This document shows, piece after piece, positions 1 to 10,673 of a DNA stretch of 64,000 nt (the stretch's first letter is position 1; each line of letters begins with the position of its first letter). The translations under genes and the position numbers were made by a program. The notes under the pieces are model-generated. The model was not told the DNA's origin. It saw nothing but the letters and a program-made list of their open reading frames with translations, and did no database searches. Source of the DNA: Parapristionchus giblindavisi (taxonomy: Eukaryota > Nematoda > Chromadorea > Rhabditida > Diplogasteridae); contig CALSFV010000281.1 in the NCBI GenBank assembly GCA_943737045.1, positions 447,001-511,000 of the forward strand, in the 5' to 3' direction.

Positions 1-486
1 TATTACTGATATAACGGATCGGATATGCTCGGAATCATTAGATATTCCCTTCATTTCTCGATCTATCCTATCAGTTTGCATTATATGGGATATGCATTTT
101 TGATCTTTGAACTCTTCATATCATATCGTCTCTGAGATTTAGTAAATCCGCTGTAGTATGGTTTGTGATTTTATTCAATCATTTTAATGTGAGAGACCAG
201 TGACAAATGAGGAAACAAACTATACTATCGGTCTTTTCGGGGATTTCTCCATTGTCATCAAATTCAACGAATTGAAACACGAAACTTGTTGAGACACCCT
301 TGTAGTGTACGATAATCAATAAATTCGACGAATTACAAAATAAATGTATATTTCAACCGATCAACTGCAACTACAACAATATACCCGTTGATGGAACCTA
401 AAACGACAACTATCGATTGGCACGACAAAATCATATTATCGATTGATGATTGACTGCTCGGGGAAGGACGCCTCCACCGTATTCAT

Positions 487-1380
487 CTATGCTTGTTTAG
501 CTCCCTCGATCGGAGTTTCATCAAACGACTTTCCGAAGAAGGGAAACCACAGATTGGTACCTGTTAAGATGGAAAATTATCAAAAGAACAACGTTAAATC
601 GATAAATAGGGATATTGATAGTCTTAACAAGGATCAAAGATAAAATCTACATAGCGCAATCACGTACTACTAGACCTTAGCATAACGTGCATCCCTATAA
701 ATGCAGTACCTCACAATGATAAATCAGTCATTATCCCTGATTCAAGTGTATTCACAATTAATGAGGTACTGTATACAATAGAATACATATTAGTCCTGCA
801 CTCCCCTCCCTCTTCTCCCTCCCCAATTCCAACCACCCACTTTCCCCATTCACTTATTCACTTATTTATTCAATCGTCGTTTCAAATGTTGTCACATCTT
901 TATTGGATGTATGATAAATAAATAAAAATCAATAAATAGTCAATCAACCAACCAAACTTCTGTCTCTCTTCAGCCAGGGCATTCCTCTCCTGACAGTAAT
1001 TATGGAACTGCTCCTTCGATAGCGTCAGCCACTTGTAGAAACCGTGTCCCACGGGGAATACCTGCGATTGGGAAAGCTCGACTACCGTACACTCACTCAT
1101 GGCACCGCCCACACCACTCACCATTGCAGAGGAGCAGGCACCGAAAACGATCCACAGAGGAGCAGTGGGATAACGGAGGAGAAAACGACTGAAATAAAAT
1201 TGAATTCAAATGATCAATCGATAAAGATACCGTAGTATTGTAGTAAAATCGATAAATTTACCGTATGAAAGCAGGAGTAAATCGTCGTTTCGGTGTCTGG
1301 TAATACGTGGCCCTACACCGTATCTGTTGAGTGGAGGGTACTGTAGTCGGCGATCGATATGATGACAGTATACCCCACAT
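487..1380 (-). CDS. Small single-TM, probably mitochondrial protein (142 aa), copy 1
   Basis: Three exons on the minus strand: 1380-1262, 1188-953 and 560-487, with GT/AG ends and matching phases (2, then 1). The start ATG at 1380 is directly preceded by an in-frame TAG; the stop is TAG at 487-489. The first 40 residues (MWGILSSYRSPTT...) are rich in Arg, Ser and Thr with almost no acid, as in a mitochondrial presequence. Residues about 45-65 (YPTAPLWIVFGACSSAMVSG) form one hydrophobic segment. The rest is soluble (GFYKWLTLSKEQFHNYCQ) and ends in EGAKQA. I do not recognise the family; a small inner-membrane or assembly subunit is an inference from composition. It lies about 400 bp downstream of FAM173 3' exons on the same strand. 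Two further intact copies occur in the tandem array. Confidence 0.75.
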
Positions 1381-1422
1381 CTACAGTAAACTCTCATTAT
1401 CTGCCGAACAACTTGTTAGTAT

Positions 1423-1574
1423 CATACATTTTCATACCCTCACAGCGTGAGGATCAACACACTATATAAGGGTCATTTTTTATGTGAAACATTACAATTT
1501 AGAAATCGATCCACTATATTTCGAAAATCGACCGACTATATAAAACAATCCGGTGAGGGCGTCGAAAATGAATG
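1423..1574. mobile_element. CATACATT-type MITE, copy 1
   Basis: The 152 bp element starts CATACATTTTCATACCCTC and ends in the degenerate inverse (GAGGGCGTCGAAAATGAATG). It is flanked by the 8 bp direct repeat GTTAGTAT / GTTAGTAC (one mismatch). The 8 bp duplication points to a hAT-like origin. It lies between the small gene and the FAM173 exon 4 remnant, and is shared by all three array copies, so it predates the duplication. Confidence 0.7.
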
Positions 1575-1962
1575 GTTAGTACTGTGTTAGGACAAATGGT
1601 CAGATACTGTAACGTGGTGGTTCACCAATGCTTTGACAACGAACAATTGTAGTTTTTTTAAGAATGTTTATTCCATAATTCCAATACAAAAACCAACAAC
1701 AATCCACAGAGATCAAGAAATAGCAACAACTAATCAATCAATAAGATCTACCGTAATCAATCAATATTGATTACTTCACTTCCTACAGTACACCCAGACC
1801 GCATCGATTCCTTCTCCAATCTGTTCTTGTAGTAGCCAATGTTCGTTGTCAGGAAGGGGGAAGCGGCATGCGAGAAGACGAGATCCAGAGTTCATCTCGG
1901 AGAGTTTGGGAACGAGATCACCCATCTTAATTCACGCTTATTATTATTATTACTTTCATTAA

Positions 1963-3180
1963 GTTTCCCTCTTAGGTTTTCCCGACAATTTGATCTCATG
2001 GTTTCACGCGTATCTTGATAGGAGGTTACAATATATTGTTATCAATGACTGTTTATCATCTCCTGCTGTCGTAACATCAGGTGTTCCTCAAGGCTCATGC
2101 ATAGGTCCTCTCCTTTTTATTTTATATATCAACGATATGGGTAATGTTATTCCCAATTCTGTCCATTATGGAATTTATGCGGATGATTTAAAAATTTATG
2201 CTGAGGTTCCCGCGCACACTAGTGATTTGCAAAAGGCTATTGATAATATATCTGATTGGGCTGATGCTTGGAATCTAACTCTCTCTGAGACTAAGTGCGT
2301 TGTAATGCATTACGGTAACCAAAAATCTTGTAGTGATTACTTTTTAAAGGGTTTTAAGCTTTCTTGTTCTGACGAGGTAAAGGATTTGGGTATATTAATG
2401 TCGCCTAATTTAAGTTTCAAGTCCCATATTAATAAAGCTGTTCGTAAAGCCAGATCAAAAATCAATATTCTATTTAGAACTTTCCGTAGTCGCGAAATTG
2501 AAGTCTACAAAGCCGCTTATACGTCTTTTATATTACCTATTATTAGCTACGGATCTGTCGTTTGGAATTCTAAAAGATCTGGATTGACTAAAGAGATTGA
2601 ATCCGTTCAAAGAGATTTTACTCGAAGACTATTCAGTCGTTGTTCTATTCCTTATGATACATATCTCAATCGTGTTCACTTTCTAGATTTAATTACACTC
2701 GAACATAGACACGTGATTGCAGATTTACTTTTCCTATATAATTCAATCCATCAAAATTATGAGTACAATTGCTCTTTCCTCTTTAAAGTTGTTCCCGCTT
2801 TGCATCTGAGAAACGGCAATTCGTTGAGAATCATTCTACCCTTCAAAATATCAACCACTTCCCATTCAACACTAGCCTCACGAACTATTGATATTTGGAA
2901 TAATCTCCCTGATGCTATTGTGCAGGCGTCACCAGCAGTCTTTCGTAATCATGTAAAAAATATACCATATAATGTGATTGTCCCTGAGGCACATGTTCAT
3001 TCATGAAATGTCTGAGAAGGTAAGATTCCTACTGCCTCTTCCTCCAACCCCCGTCTTCCCACATTTCACCGATTCGCCTTGGCGACGGACATCCTTCAAA
3101 AACACTTATCTAACAGATATTCCCGATCCCATCCCGATACGTTCACTTGAAGGAATAAATATTATTATTATTATTATTAT
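1963..3180 (+). mobile_element. 5'-truncated CR1-like LINE with reverse transcriptase fragment
   Basis: An insert of 1,221 bp is present in copy 1 but absent at the same place in copy 2 (joint at 14,872-14,880) and copy 3, so it arrived after duplication. An open frame runs through 1990-3006 (338 codons): the back half of a reverse transcriptase with [14 protein letters not shown] (about residue 32) and the catalytic YADD box (about residue 63), then the thumb and C-terminal region of CR1/Jockey-type elements. The element begins inside the RT domain, typical 5' truncation. The 3' end is GGAATAAATATT followed by (ATT)n. The frame is uninterrupted, so the insertion is young. Confidence 0.9.
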
Positions 3181-3480
3181 TAAAAAATATCGATATATAA
3201 TTTTCAGTCAAAAGATTTGCTACAATGGGTAAGAAACTAGACTCTGAGATGATAAGAAGATAAAAAGAAAGAAAAATCAATAATGTACCAGACTCTCAGC
3301 TCCAAATATGACGGCAGTCTTATAGTCAACAACAGGAGTCTTGAATATGTCTCGACGAGAGAATGAAGCCGGTGCTGATAGTGAACTACGAGAGGACAAA
3401 GCCTTCCACTGCAATCAATCAATAATCAATAGTTCTTTTTTTTTCTTTCTTCATTATTTCCATCATAACAAATGAGAGAA

Positions 3481-3628
3481 CATAGGCCGTATCCATGACC
3501 GTTTGCAAACCGTTTGGCCGACAAACGTGACGTCACACAACCGTAGGCGTTTGCCGAAAATCCTCTGCCTACGCTTTTAACGTCACGTTTGTAGGTAAAC
3601 GGTTTGCAAACGGTCATGGATACCTATG
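3481..3628. mobile_element. Inverted-repeat MITE, copy 1
   Basis: Ends TATCCATGACCGTTTGCAAA / TTTGCAAACGGTCATGGATA are perfect inverted repeats, extended outwards by CATAGG/CCTATG. The arms run about 45 bp. It lies just upstream of the internally deleted LINE. No clear target duplication is visible. The same element is at 15,175-15,322; copy 3 lacks it. Confidence 0.75.
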
Positions 3629-3652
3629 CAAATATGTAATTATAATAGTATA

Positions 3653-4738
3653 GGTTGGTGGAGGTCCGTCGTGTTAGCAGCGAATCGGTTGATAACGGTA
3701 CTTACTTCCCTCCAATGTTCGATTTACGTCCCTCCACTGTTCGATTTACTTCCCTCCAATGTTCGATTTACTTCCCTCCACTGTTCGATGTACAATGTAC
3801 GCTGATGACGTCAAGCTCTATTCTTTCTCTGACCCCTCCTCTCTTCAATCTGCTCTCAATATATTGTTTAAATGGTCCACTGATTGGGGTTTGTCTATCT
3901 CTACATCCAAAACTGTCGTTATGAGTATTGGCTCTAAACATCCTAATATTGATTTTCTTATCAATAATATTTCTCTTCCTCATGTCAAAGAATTTACCGA
4001 TCTAGGAATTACGTACACCAACTCTCTATCCTTCGCCCCTCACATCCAATCTATCGTATCAAAAGCCAAAAGCAGATGCGCTTATATTTACCGTATCTTC
4101 TCCTCTCGCAGTCTTAAACTATACGCACGTTTATTCACTATCTACGTTAGGCCTATTCTTGAATATGCCTCTGAACTTTGGTCCCCGCACGAACAATATC
4201 TTACTGATCTTATTGAGAAAGTACAACAAGAAATACCCGTCGCACCTATCCTAAATGAATCCAACCACGCATATCATATTCTGACCGTTTGTTAGCTCTA
4301 AATCTCGAACCACTTGAACGTAGACGCGCACTTATTGATTTATGTTTCACTTATAAGGCACTTAATAGACGCATAGAATTTGACAATTCATCTATCTTCC
4401 GATTATCATTTTCCTACAATAGAAACTCCTCTCGCAGAAATAATTTTCAACTTGTCAAATATAATTGTAAATCCAGGCGTTTCTTGTACTTTATCTCGAA
4501 CAGAGTTGTGAATTCTTGGAATTTACTGCCTAATTCTGCCATAATTTGTCCCAATGTCAAAAACTTTCGTAATTGTATTTCTACCTATGCTTTATAATTA
4601 AAGTTTTATCATCATTATCTATTAAGTCAACCTTACTACCTCGTTGTGGTATTGTATATATCTGTCCCTAATGCATTTCTCTATGTATATCATTATCATT
4701 CTTACATGAAACGCACATAAAGATATTATTATTATTAC
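3653..4738 (+). mobile_element. Internally deleted CR1-like LINE, copy 1
   Basis: The 5' end (GGTTGGTGGAGGTCCGTCG) matches the start of the LINE at 30,862. About 50 bp later a 22 bp minisatellite replaces everything up to the RT active site, after which the RT resumes at YADDVKLYSFSD (from 3795) and runs to its C-terminal end in two frames (3759-4295, then 4289-4597), a frameshift near 4,225-4,290. The 3' end is AAAGATATTATTATTATT. An inverted copy of the 5' end (GGACCTCAATCAACCTATAC) lies at the 3' flank. It is non-functional and shared with copy 2, so it is older than that duplication. Confidence 0.8.
3702..3789. repeat. 22 bp minisatellite, 4 units
   Basis: Four tandem units of TTACTTCCCTCCAATGTTCG plus two bases, alternating CCAATG and CCACTG. 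It sits exactly at the internal deletion joint of the LINE. The duplicate at 15,396 has five units. Confidence 0.9.
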
Positions 4739-5077
4739 GGACCTCAATCAACCTATACTAATTACAGATCCGTTCTCTGTTCATATACGAGTAGTTCTGT
4801 CATGAATCAATAAAAACAAAGTTATGCTACCGTAGCCCGTACGATCGAATACAACTAATCGATAATTACCGACCTTACTGTATGCCACCAGAATCGAATT
4901 CAGATCCACATATTATTCAGTGTCAACCCCTTTCCCCAGACTGACTCGCATTGATTGACTGGTCGACCCTGAAATGGCTCTGAAAAAAAGATTACGTTTG
5001 TATTAGTCGGTGTTGCTCTCCTCTCACTGCCTAATCCCTCCTCCCTCTCATATTGCAATATACAATACAATACAAAT

Positions 5078-5635
5078 TCAATGGTAGATCACCCTCTGAA
5101 TTCCAGCACAGAAGAGTTTTTTGAACTTTTGCAAAACCAATACTCCTTTACAGTATGAAAACTCGCTCACCTCATCAATCGATTCCCCATAATAGACAGG
5201 TATATAGTGTGATTGGATTACTGTAGTCTGACTTTTTAATGCATTATAGGCTACGGTAACAGAGAACAATGCAACGGGATCGATTCATTGGCTAGTGTGC
5301 TGTTCGATAGTTTCGAAAAAAACTGAAAGAGGCGAGAGAGTGTGCAAACGAGGAGGGTTTTCGCTGATTTTCTGCTCTTTTCGCAACTTTTGAACAGAGA
5401 GCTATTGACTAGTACTGACATATTGGAAAGGGTTCGGTTTAACGGAATCATCGAGTATAAATAGACAACAGAGTCATGGTAATGATTGGTGGGAGATTGA
5501 CAGTATATACGGTATATCGGATACTGTAACAACAACGATGTACGGTATGTGTGGTTGTAACTAGTGAAGCAAAATGTAGTTAGTCTTATTCGGTCGGAAT
5601 AATGACCAGTCAGAGAGGGTTTTACGCAGATTGGA
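5078..5635. other. Conserved array segment, no confident gene
   Basis: This stretch is present in all three copies (16,795-17,355; 35,124-35,680). On the minus strand a short stretch reading [15 protein letters not shown] is followed by a GTGAGC donor and shows mostly third-position or conservative changes between copies, which could mark one exon. I cannot link it to a gene. Its end near 5,635 is where homology to copy 3 stops, so it marks the tandem duplication joint. Confidence 0.4.
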
Positions 5636-5837
5636 AAAAAAGATTCTTTGCGTTTGTCTCGGTTGTGAGCGGTCCATCTCTCGTTCGTCTGTTCTACTCT
5701 TACCGAATTATCATCAGCAACGTAAAAGGATCCCCTCCTAGAAGACTATAGGCAAGTCAGGAGTGGTATGCCTATCATCAAGCAATTGTTGACGAAGTAT
5801 TGAGCGAGGACTTCGTGGGTAATCTCTATCTAATTTT

Positions 5838-6050
5838 TCTCAATTCTGTTTCATGATTCACTATTCGAAAAGGATCAAGTGTAGCGGCTTTGATTCTGAA
5901 GAACGTCTTAATTGCTGATCAGAAGATGAAGAAGATGAAGATAATTATGCCCCTTGTATGGAACCTCAGCACGCCCAGACTAATCTGTCGTTTAGCGGCA
6001 ACCATTCCCTCCCTAATGGTTATGTGCTTGATAAAGGTTAATAAACTGGA
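5838..6050 (+). repeat. Retroposon 3' fragment shared with 63,020-63,245
   Basis: About 210 bp, from CACTATTCGAAAAGGATCAAG to GCTTGATAAAGGTTAATAAA, matches 63,020-63,245 in the opposite orientation at high identity. The other copy ends in TGAATAAAGGTCATTGAATTG, a short tandem 3' tail typical of a LINE or SINE end. Class not determined. A duplicate lies at 17,555-17,767. Confidence 0.7.
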
Positions 6051-6546
6051 AAAAAGAAAGGAAAAAAGGCAGGCTCTTTTTTAAGTCACGAAAAAAAGTA
6101 AATGAGAGCAAACATTGTTCGTTTCACACACGCTCATCCATTTTTCGCTTCTTTTCTTTTCTTTGAGAGTATGATATTTTCTGGCTCGGCTTTTGCTCCG
6201 CTACACTTTTTAACTTATACGGTAGTCGAAGGCGGATCATAAACTGCCAGGTATGGTCATATACATATTCATGCACCAATAAATTAGTTTATTCATTCAC
6301 CGTCCGGGATAAAATAATTTAACAAACAAGCTTATTATCTATCTGTAAGTATTCTTTGATGAATACAAAGAACGGGAAAAAAACCAATACAAAACAGAAC
6401 AGGATAAAGGAAAATTGGAAAAGTGATCATAATTGGTAAAATAATCGTCAATTCTATCCTACTTATTTTATACAACTTTAATATGAATGATAAATTATTG
6501 TACATGAAGGAGAAAATAATCGGTATAACCCTTTTCTGATAGTGAA

Positions 6547-7121
6547 TCAAACAATGGGATTCTCAAATACAATCGATGGTCGATTGTGATCATGAATATA
6601 ATTATCAATCAATCTAGGATCACTATAGGGCACTCTCCGTACTTCTGCTCCCTCTTCGTCGTTCCTCTTTGGCACCTGATGAAAATGAATGAATCATGTG
6701 ACTGTGACTAGGAATCACTAACCTCAGTCATCGTAATCATAACTTTTCCATTTGCCAGCCAGAAGAAGGGGAACGTCCGATGGTGTGCAATCGATCCACT
6801 ATATAAAATTGATATTGTATTTAGCATTAATCAAATCATACAAATTGTATCATTTATAGTATGAACTCACCTATAGAGGCCTCTGCTTCTCTCAATTTCG
6901 TCCTTCGCTTCTTTCATCATATCTTCTGACAGTTCATTGTTCACATATATACAAATAAGGACGTGACAACGAAATCTCGTGGATGATACGATTGTCGAGT
7001 ATTTGCCACGTATATACGTAGGATCCTTCATAGTATGGCCTTCACTGTACAGTGACATGTGGAATGAGGGCAACAGATCACGGAGAATCTGTAATTCATT
7101 CTGATCAACTTTCTTCACCAT
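6547..7121 (-). CDS. Orphan three-exon gene, 151 aa, copy 1
   Basis: Exon 1 is 7121-6871 (starts MVKKVDQNELQILRDLLPSF, donor GTGAGT), exon 2 is 6798-6723 (acceptor TTTATATAG, donor GTTAGT), exon 3 is 6675-6547 (acceptor TTTCATCAG, stop TGA). Phases 2 and 0 match exactly, giving 151 residues. No signal peptide or membrane segment. Exon 2 encodes HRTFPFFWLANGKVMITMTE, exon 3 a charged stretch then DPRLIDNYIHDHNRP. I do not recognise the fold. Consistent splice signals and phase across three exons are the evidence that it is real. It starts the array unit right after the duplication joint and is preserved at 22,210-22,784; no copy exists after 35,680. Confidence 0.65.
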
Positions 7122-7373
7122 TAATCAAACCACTTTAGCTTTATTTCGTTTTTTTAATTATCTAGCTATTTTTTTCTTTAAAGGGAACATGCAGATTTAG
7201 AAAAATGCGTGGATAATACTTCCTTTTACGTGTTTGACCGAATTGAAAGAAAAAAATATGATTGAAAGAAAATTGAAAGAAAAATTATACTAATTCATTG
7301 GATCATTATTTTTACGTTCTAAAATTGTAAAAGAAATTAATCATAATATTACCGAACGGTAATGTATAGACAC

Positions 7374-8102
7374 TATGGTGGCGAGAACCAGTCACTAGTC
7401 ACTAATTATTCTCTCTCTCCAACTAGTGCGTAATATTTTCCACTCTCTCTGCTACTCTTCTGTCCCCTGTGGCAGCCGTGCGTTGGGGTCACGGTTGAGT
7501 AGGAAAATTACTCTTTTTCTACTCTTTTTGTTTTTTCTCGGCTCTAAGTAATCAAAATGTGCAAATCTATATATTTTTGGAATCTACAAGTCAAGGGCTA
7601 TCCAATAAGCCTAAAATTGGATGTCAAAAAGATTAGAGACGCCGCTTGGTTGTTTATGACGATTGTGGGCGGAGTCTATCACTATGCAAGAGGTTAAATG
7701 ACGACAACGAAGAGTTTTAATTGTGATTAGAATGACTTTAATAACATGATAATCATAAATGATATTATAATAGTCTTCCTATCCGTCTTATCGGAAGTGC
7801 TGGAATGCATAACATGAGAATTCGACGAAATTTAAAAGTTATCTTTGACAGTCAATTTTAGGCTTATTGAATAGCCCTTTGCTTGTAGATTCCAAAAATA
7901 TTCAGATTTGCAAATTTCGATTACTTATAGCCGAGAAAACCCAATAGGAGTAGAAAAAGAGTAGCTAAAATTACTCACTAATGTTTTGATGACCTCATCA
8001 CTACTAACCGTCGCGCGAGAGGTCGTAAATGTGCCTCTCTCGGTTGAGTAGAGAGAGACTGTCACTAGGACTAGTGACTAGTGACTGATTCTCGCCACCC
8101 TA
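7374..8102. mobile_element. hAT-like foldback element, copy 1 (729 bp)
   Basis: Ends TATGGTGGCGAGAACCAGTC and its inverse at 8102; the inverted arms are about 250 bp and imperfect, including the CAATAAGCCTAAAATTG segment in both arms. It is flanked by a perfect 8 bp direct repeat ATAGACAC (7366-7373 and 8103-8110). No coding capacity. The 8 bp duplication fits hAT. Duplicate at 23,037; a third insertion at 52,857 has its own 8 bp duplication. Confidence 0.85.
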
Positions 8103-8406
8103 ATAGACACTGTTCATCAGATCTACTAATTTTCTTGTTTATGCGCACTTTCGTCACTATTCTATGATTTATGTCTGCGTAAGCCGTTATCTTCACATTA
8201 TCAATATTATTTTTTGTAACCAGTTGAAATCACCTTCAAAATGATCTTGTCAGCAGACTCATTGGTACTTGCTTCTTTCCTAGTTTCTTCCTTGGTCCTG
8301 AAAGGAAAGATAATTTTTAGGTTATATCATATCACTTTAATTTGTTCCATTTACGCTATATCTGCACATTCCTTTGGTCATCGGGAGATAGAAAGGCACA
8401 CTGAGG

Positions 8407-8555
8407 GCAAACTTACCTGGCAAATCGTTACCCCGATACACTTTCCTGGCAAACGATTACCCCAAATGGTGAATTATTCAACAGCTGAATTCACCGTTTG
8501 GGGTAATCGTTTGCCAGGAAAGTGTATCGGGGTAACGATTTGCCAGGTAAGTTTG
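8407..8555. repeat. 149 bp near-perfect hairpin, copy 1
   Basis: Arms of about 62 bp (GCAAACTTACCTGGCAAATC... and inverse) are essentially identical, with an inner stem GGTGAATT/AATTCACC around AACAGC. The structure would fold along its whole length. It is a MITE or foldback; an open frame that runs across it is a by-product. Duplicate at 24,070-24,218. Confidence 0.85.
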
Positions 8556-8869
8556 CTCTCATTGTCAGTGCAGGCTACAGTGGATAGAAGGAGGATAGTG
8601 GACTGTGCGCATGGCTCTTAGGATTTTTATATTGCAGATTCGATTGGAAAATTTACAATTTTTGCCAGGTTATGCCCCATGACGGTATGTAATATTTAGC
8701 CCAGGTTACGCAATTTATAAAGTTGGGTGTGTTGTTTTACTACGTCTGAACTATTCGTCACGGAAAATTTGAAATTTATGACGCTAGCCAACAAAGTTGG
8801 CTTTCTCTCTCGCTGCTCTCGTCCCAGCTTCTTTTTTGATTAAATTCCTTATTTTCAAAGCTCATATGT

Positions 8870-9190
8870 ATATTAGAGATGCCCACAAAAGCTTTTACTA
8901 TATTACTGATCTTTGATATTTGTATTTTGATCTTTGATCTTCGTCAACAATATTTAAAACAATGGGCCAAAATCGAAATTTCAATTTATTTGTCAATGTG
9001 AGATTTATGTTAATTTAACAGAAAATAACAAGTGAAATTCAATACGAAAGACAAACTGTCGAAAACCTCTATTTTCGTCCATTGTTTGAATATTGTGGAC
9101 AAAGATCAAAGACCAAATATAATACAAAGATCAAAGATCAAAGTTCAGCAATAGAGTAAACGCTTTTGCGAACATCTCTAACATATATAT
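8870..9190. mobile_element. GATCTTTGATC-containing foldback, copy 1
   Basis: Inverted ends ATATTAGAGATGCCCACAAAA and TTTGCGAACATCTCTAACATA bracket about 320 bp; both arms carry runs of GATCTTTGATCTTTG and inverse. The same heptad-like motif is scattered through many introns in this window, so this element may be a source. Duplicate at 24,533-24,853. Confidence 0.7.
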
Positions 9191-9974
9191 TTTTTGCTTG
9201 TTCAGCCCTAGTAGGGGTCTCCACTCTAACGATGTTTCAGAAGCACATGACTTTTCACTAACGAACTATAATATATTTTTTGTTTTCGTTATAGGGAGAG
9301 TAACCTTTGTCAATATACGCGTTTAACTCGTGGGGGGGGGGGCTCTCAACACGACGTTACAATAGTGATAATAATCAAACACATTTAGTAAGTTTTGCAT
9401 ATTGTCCGTATAAAATGTACTTGCATAATTGCCTTGCTACTGCTGCTAAACAGAGAAAGAACTATCGATCGACCCCCCTTTACGTCCCTTACCTTCTCTT
9501 CGCGCTCTCTGATCTACGTACCATCTCGCTTGAACTCTCTCACTAAACACAGAAATTCATTGTGGCTCTGGCTCGCTACTCTCGTACCAAATAAACAAGT
9601 GCATTTTATACGGTCAATACACGAGTATGCCAAAGTTATTGAATGCGTCCATATGTTCTCTCATTCCCTCTGATTTTGCATATCTCGAGAGATTCCCTAC
9701 ATTGATTGATTAAAATTTGAATACAAGAGAAATGTGCTTCGTGGTGAGCGTCTGCACCTCATGAGGTGGCCTTTTCCAGGGGGAATTTACATATTGCAAT
9801 GGTTACTCTCCCTTAGTTATCATGAAAAGGTCAATATAAAGATATAGATGGCGCGCAGAAGGATAGATTAATCAATAATAGTAGGAAAAGATATAGATTG
9901 GATAGGGATGGCTAGACAAAGGTACAATATAAGATAATGATATAGAAGAATCAGAGATACTTATAGTGAAGCAG
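9191..9974. other. No gene seen
   Basis: AT-rich DNA with a G tract near 9,331 (9 G, 7 G in the duplicate). Short open frames have no splice or protein-like support. The stretch 9,738-9,790 is GC-richer with short inverted segments but matches no RNA I recognise. The duplicate is 24,854-25,635. Confidence 0.5.
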
Positions 9975-10268
9975 TCATCTACCGTCTTCAAAAATTTGAA
10001 AGAAACATTTGACATAGATATGATATAACTGACCGTTCTCTTTCGCCTCCACTACCACCATCTTCATCCCTTCTTCTTTCATCTTCAGCCCTTCTTCTTT
10101 CATCTTCAGCCCTTCTTCTTTCATCTTCAGCCCTTCTTCTTTCATCTTCAGCCCTTCTTCTTTCATCTTCAGCCCTTCTTCTTTTATCTTCATCCCTTCT
10201 TCTTTTATCTTCATCCCTTCTTCTTTCATCTTCATCACTTCCACAAATCCTTTCAGACATGGATTTAC
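9975..10268 (-). repeat. 21 bp minisatellite in a possible exon, copy 1
   Basis: About eight tandem 21 bp units (CTTCTTCTTTCATCTTCAGCC on plus). On the minus strand two frames are open across the array: one reads (L/M)K(M/I)KEEG heptads, the other (A/D)ED(E/K)RRR heptads. The minus strand has an acceptor TCATTGCAG at about 10,269 and a donor AACG/GTCAGT at about 10,034, so it may be an exon of a charged coiled-coil protein. No flanking exons could be assigned. Duplicate 25,636-25,929 has the same unit number. Confidence 0.55.
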
Positions 10269-10673
10269 CTGCAATGATAGATTGTTAGTGTGATTGGATG
10301 ATGACTGAAGCATACGTGGGCGGGGTATAGCATAAAAATGTCTGGGACCCTGCAGAAATCGTGTGGACCATGCCTAGGCAGTTCTCTGGCCAGTTGATCT
10401 AACAGATATTACGTGAGAATAGCACTTTGCATAAAAGAAAGAGACCCTTGAGTTGGCATGATTGATTCAAGCATCGATTAGCACGAGGCAGCATGCTAAT
10501 TTTGTATGGAAATTAGCGTGAGGGTCAATGGGAAAGTGAGAGAGTCAAGTATGCAAATCGAACTGGCACTCTCTTCTTGCCTTAAAAGCTGTATTTTCAA
10601 AACTCGAGGGTCTCCATCTTTAATACAAAGTTGATTGGAAGGTATCATGTAGAGGCACTGAGTCGGATGATAT

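Larger units (their letters stand above)
1776..4902 (-). pseudogene. FAM173/ATPSCKMT-like gene remnant, copy 1
   Basis: Minus-strand exon 4 (1925-1776, ends ...DAVWVYCRK and TGA) and exon 3 (3408-3289, WKALSSRSS...AVIFGAESL) are intact with good splice sites and phase 0. Exon 2 survives only as its last codons (about 4902-4874); compared with the array copy at 34,849-34,923 its first two thirds are deleted, and the donor has changed from GTAGGT to GTCGGT. No exon 1 with the DLGSGDGR motif precedes it. A LINE fragment sits between exons 4 and 3, and another LINE between exons 3 and 2. This is a 5'-truncated duplicate that cannot make the SAM-binding half of the enzyme. Confidence 0.75.

Noticed and set aside
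443..643. 66-codon plus-strand frame, repeated in all copies
   Set aside because: It is the complement of exon 3 of the small minus-strand gene, which has consistent splice phase.
8241..8621. 126-codon frame on the plus strand
   Set aside because: It runs straight through the 149 bp hairpin and has no splice or family support; a by-product of the inverted repeat.
9395..9673. 92-codon plus-strand frame, conserved in both copies
   Set aside because: Copies 1 and 2 are nearly identical throughout, so conservation says nothing; the composition is not protein-like.
9738..9790. GC-richer stretch that could be a small structured RNA or tRNA-like gene
   Set aside because: No acceptor stem, A/B boxes or snoRNA boxes could be matched convincingly.
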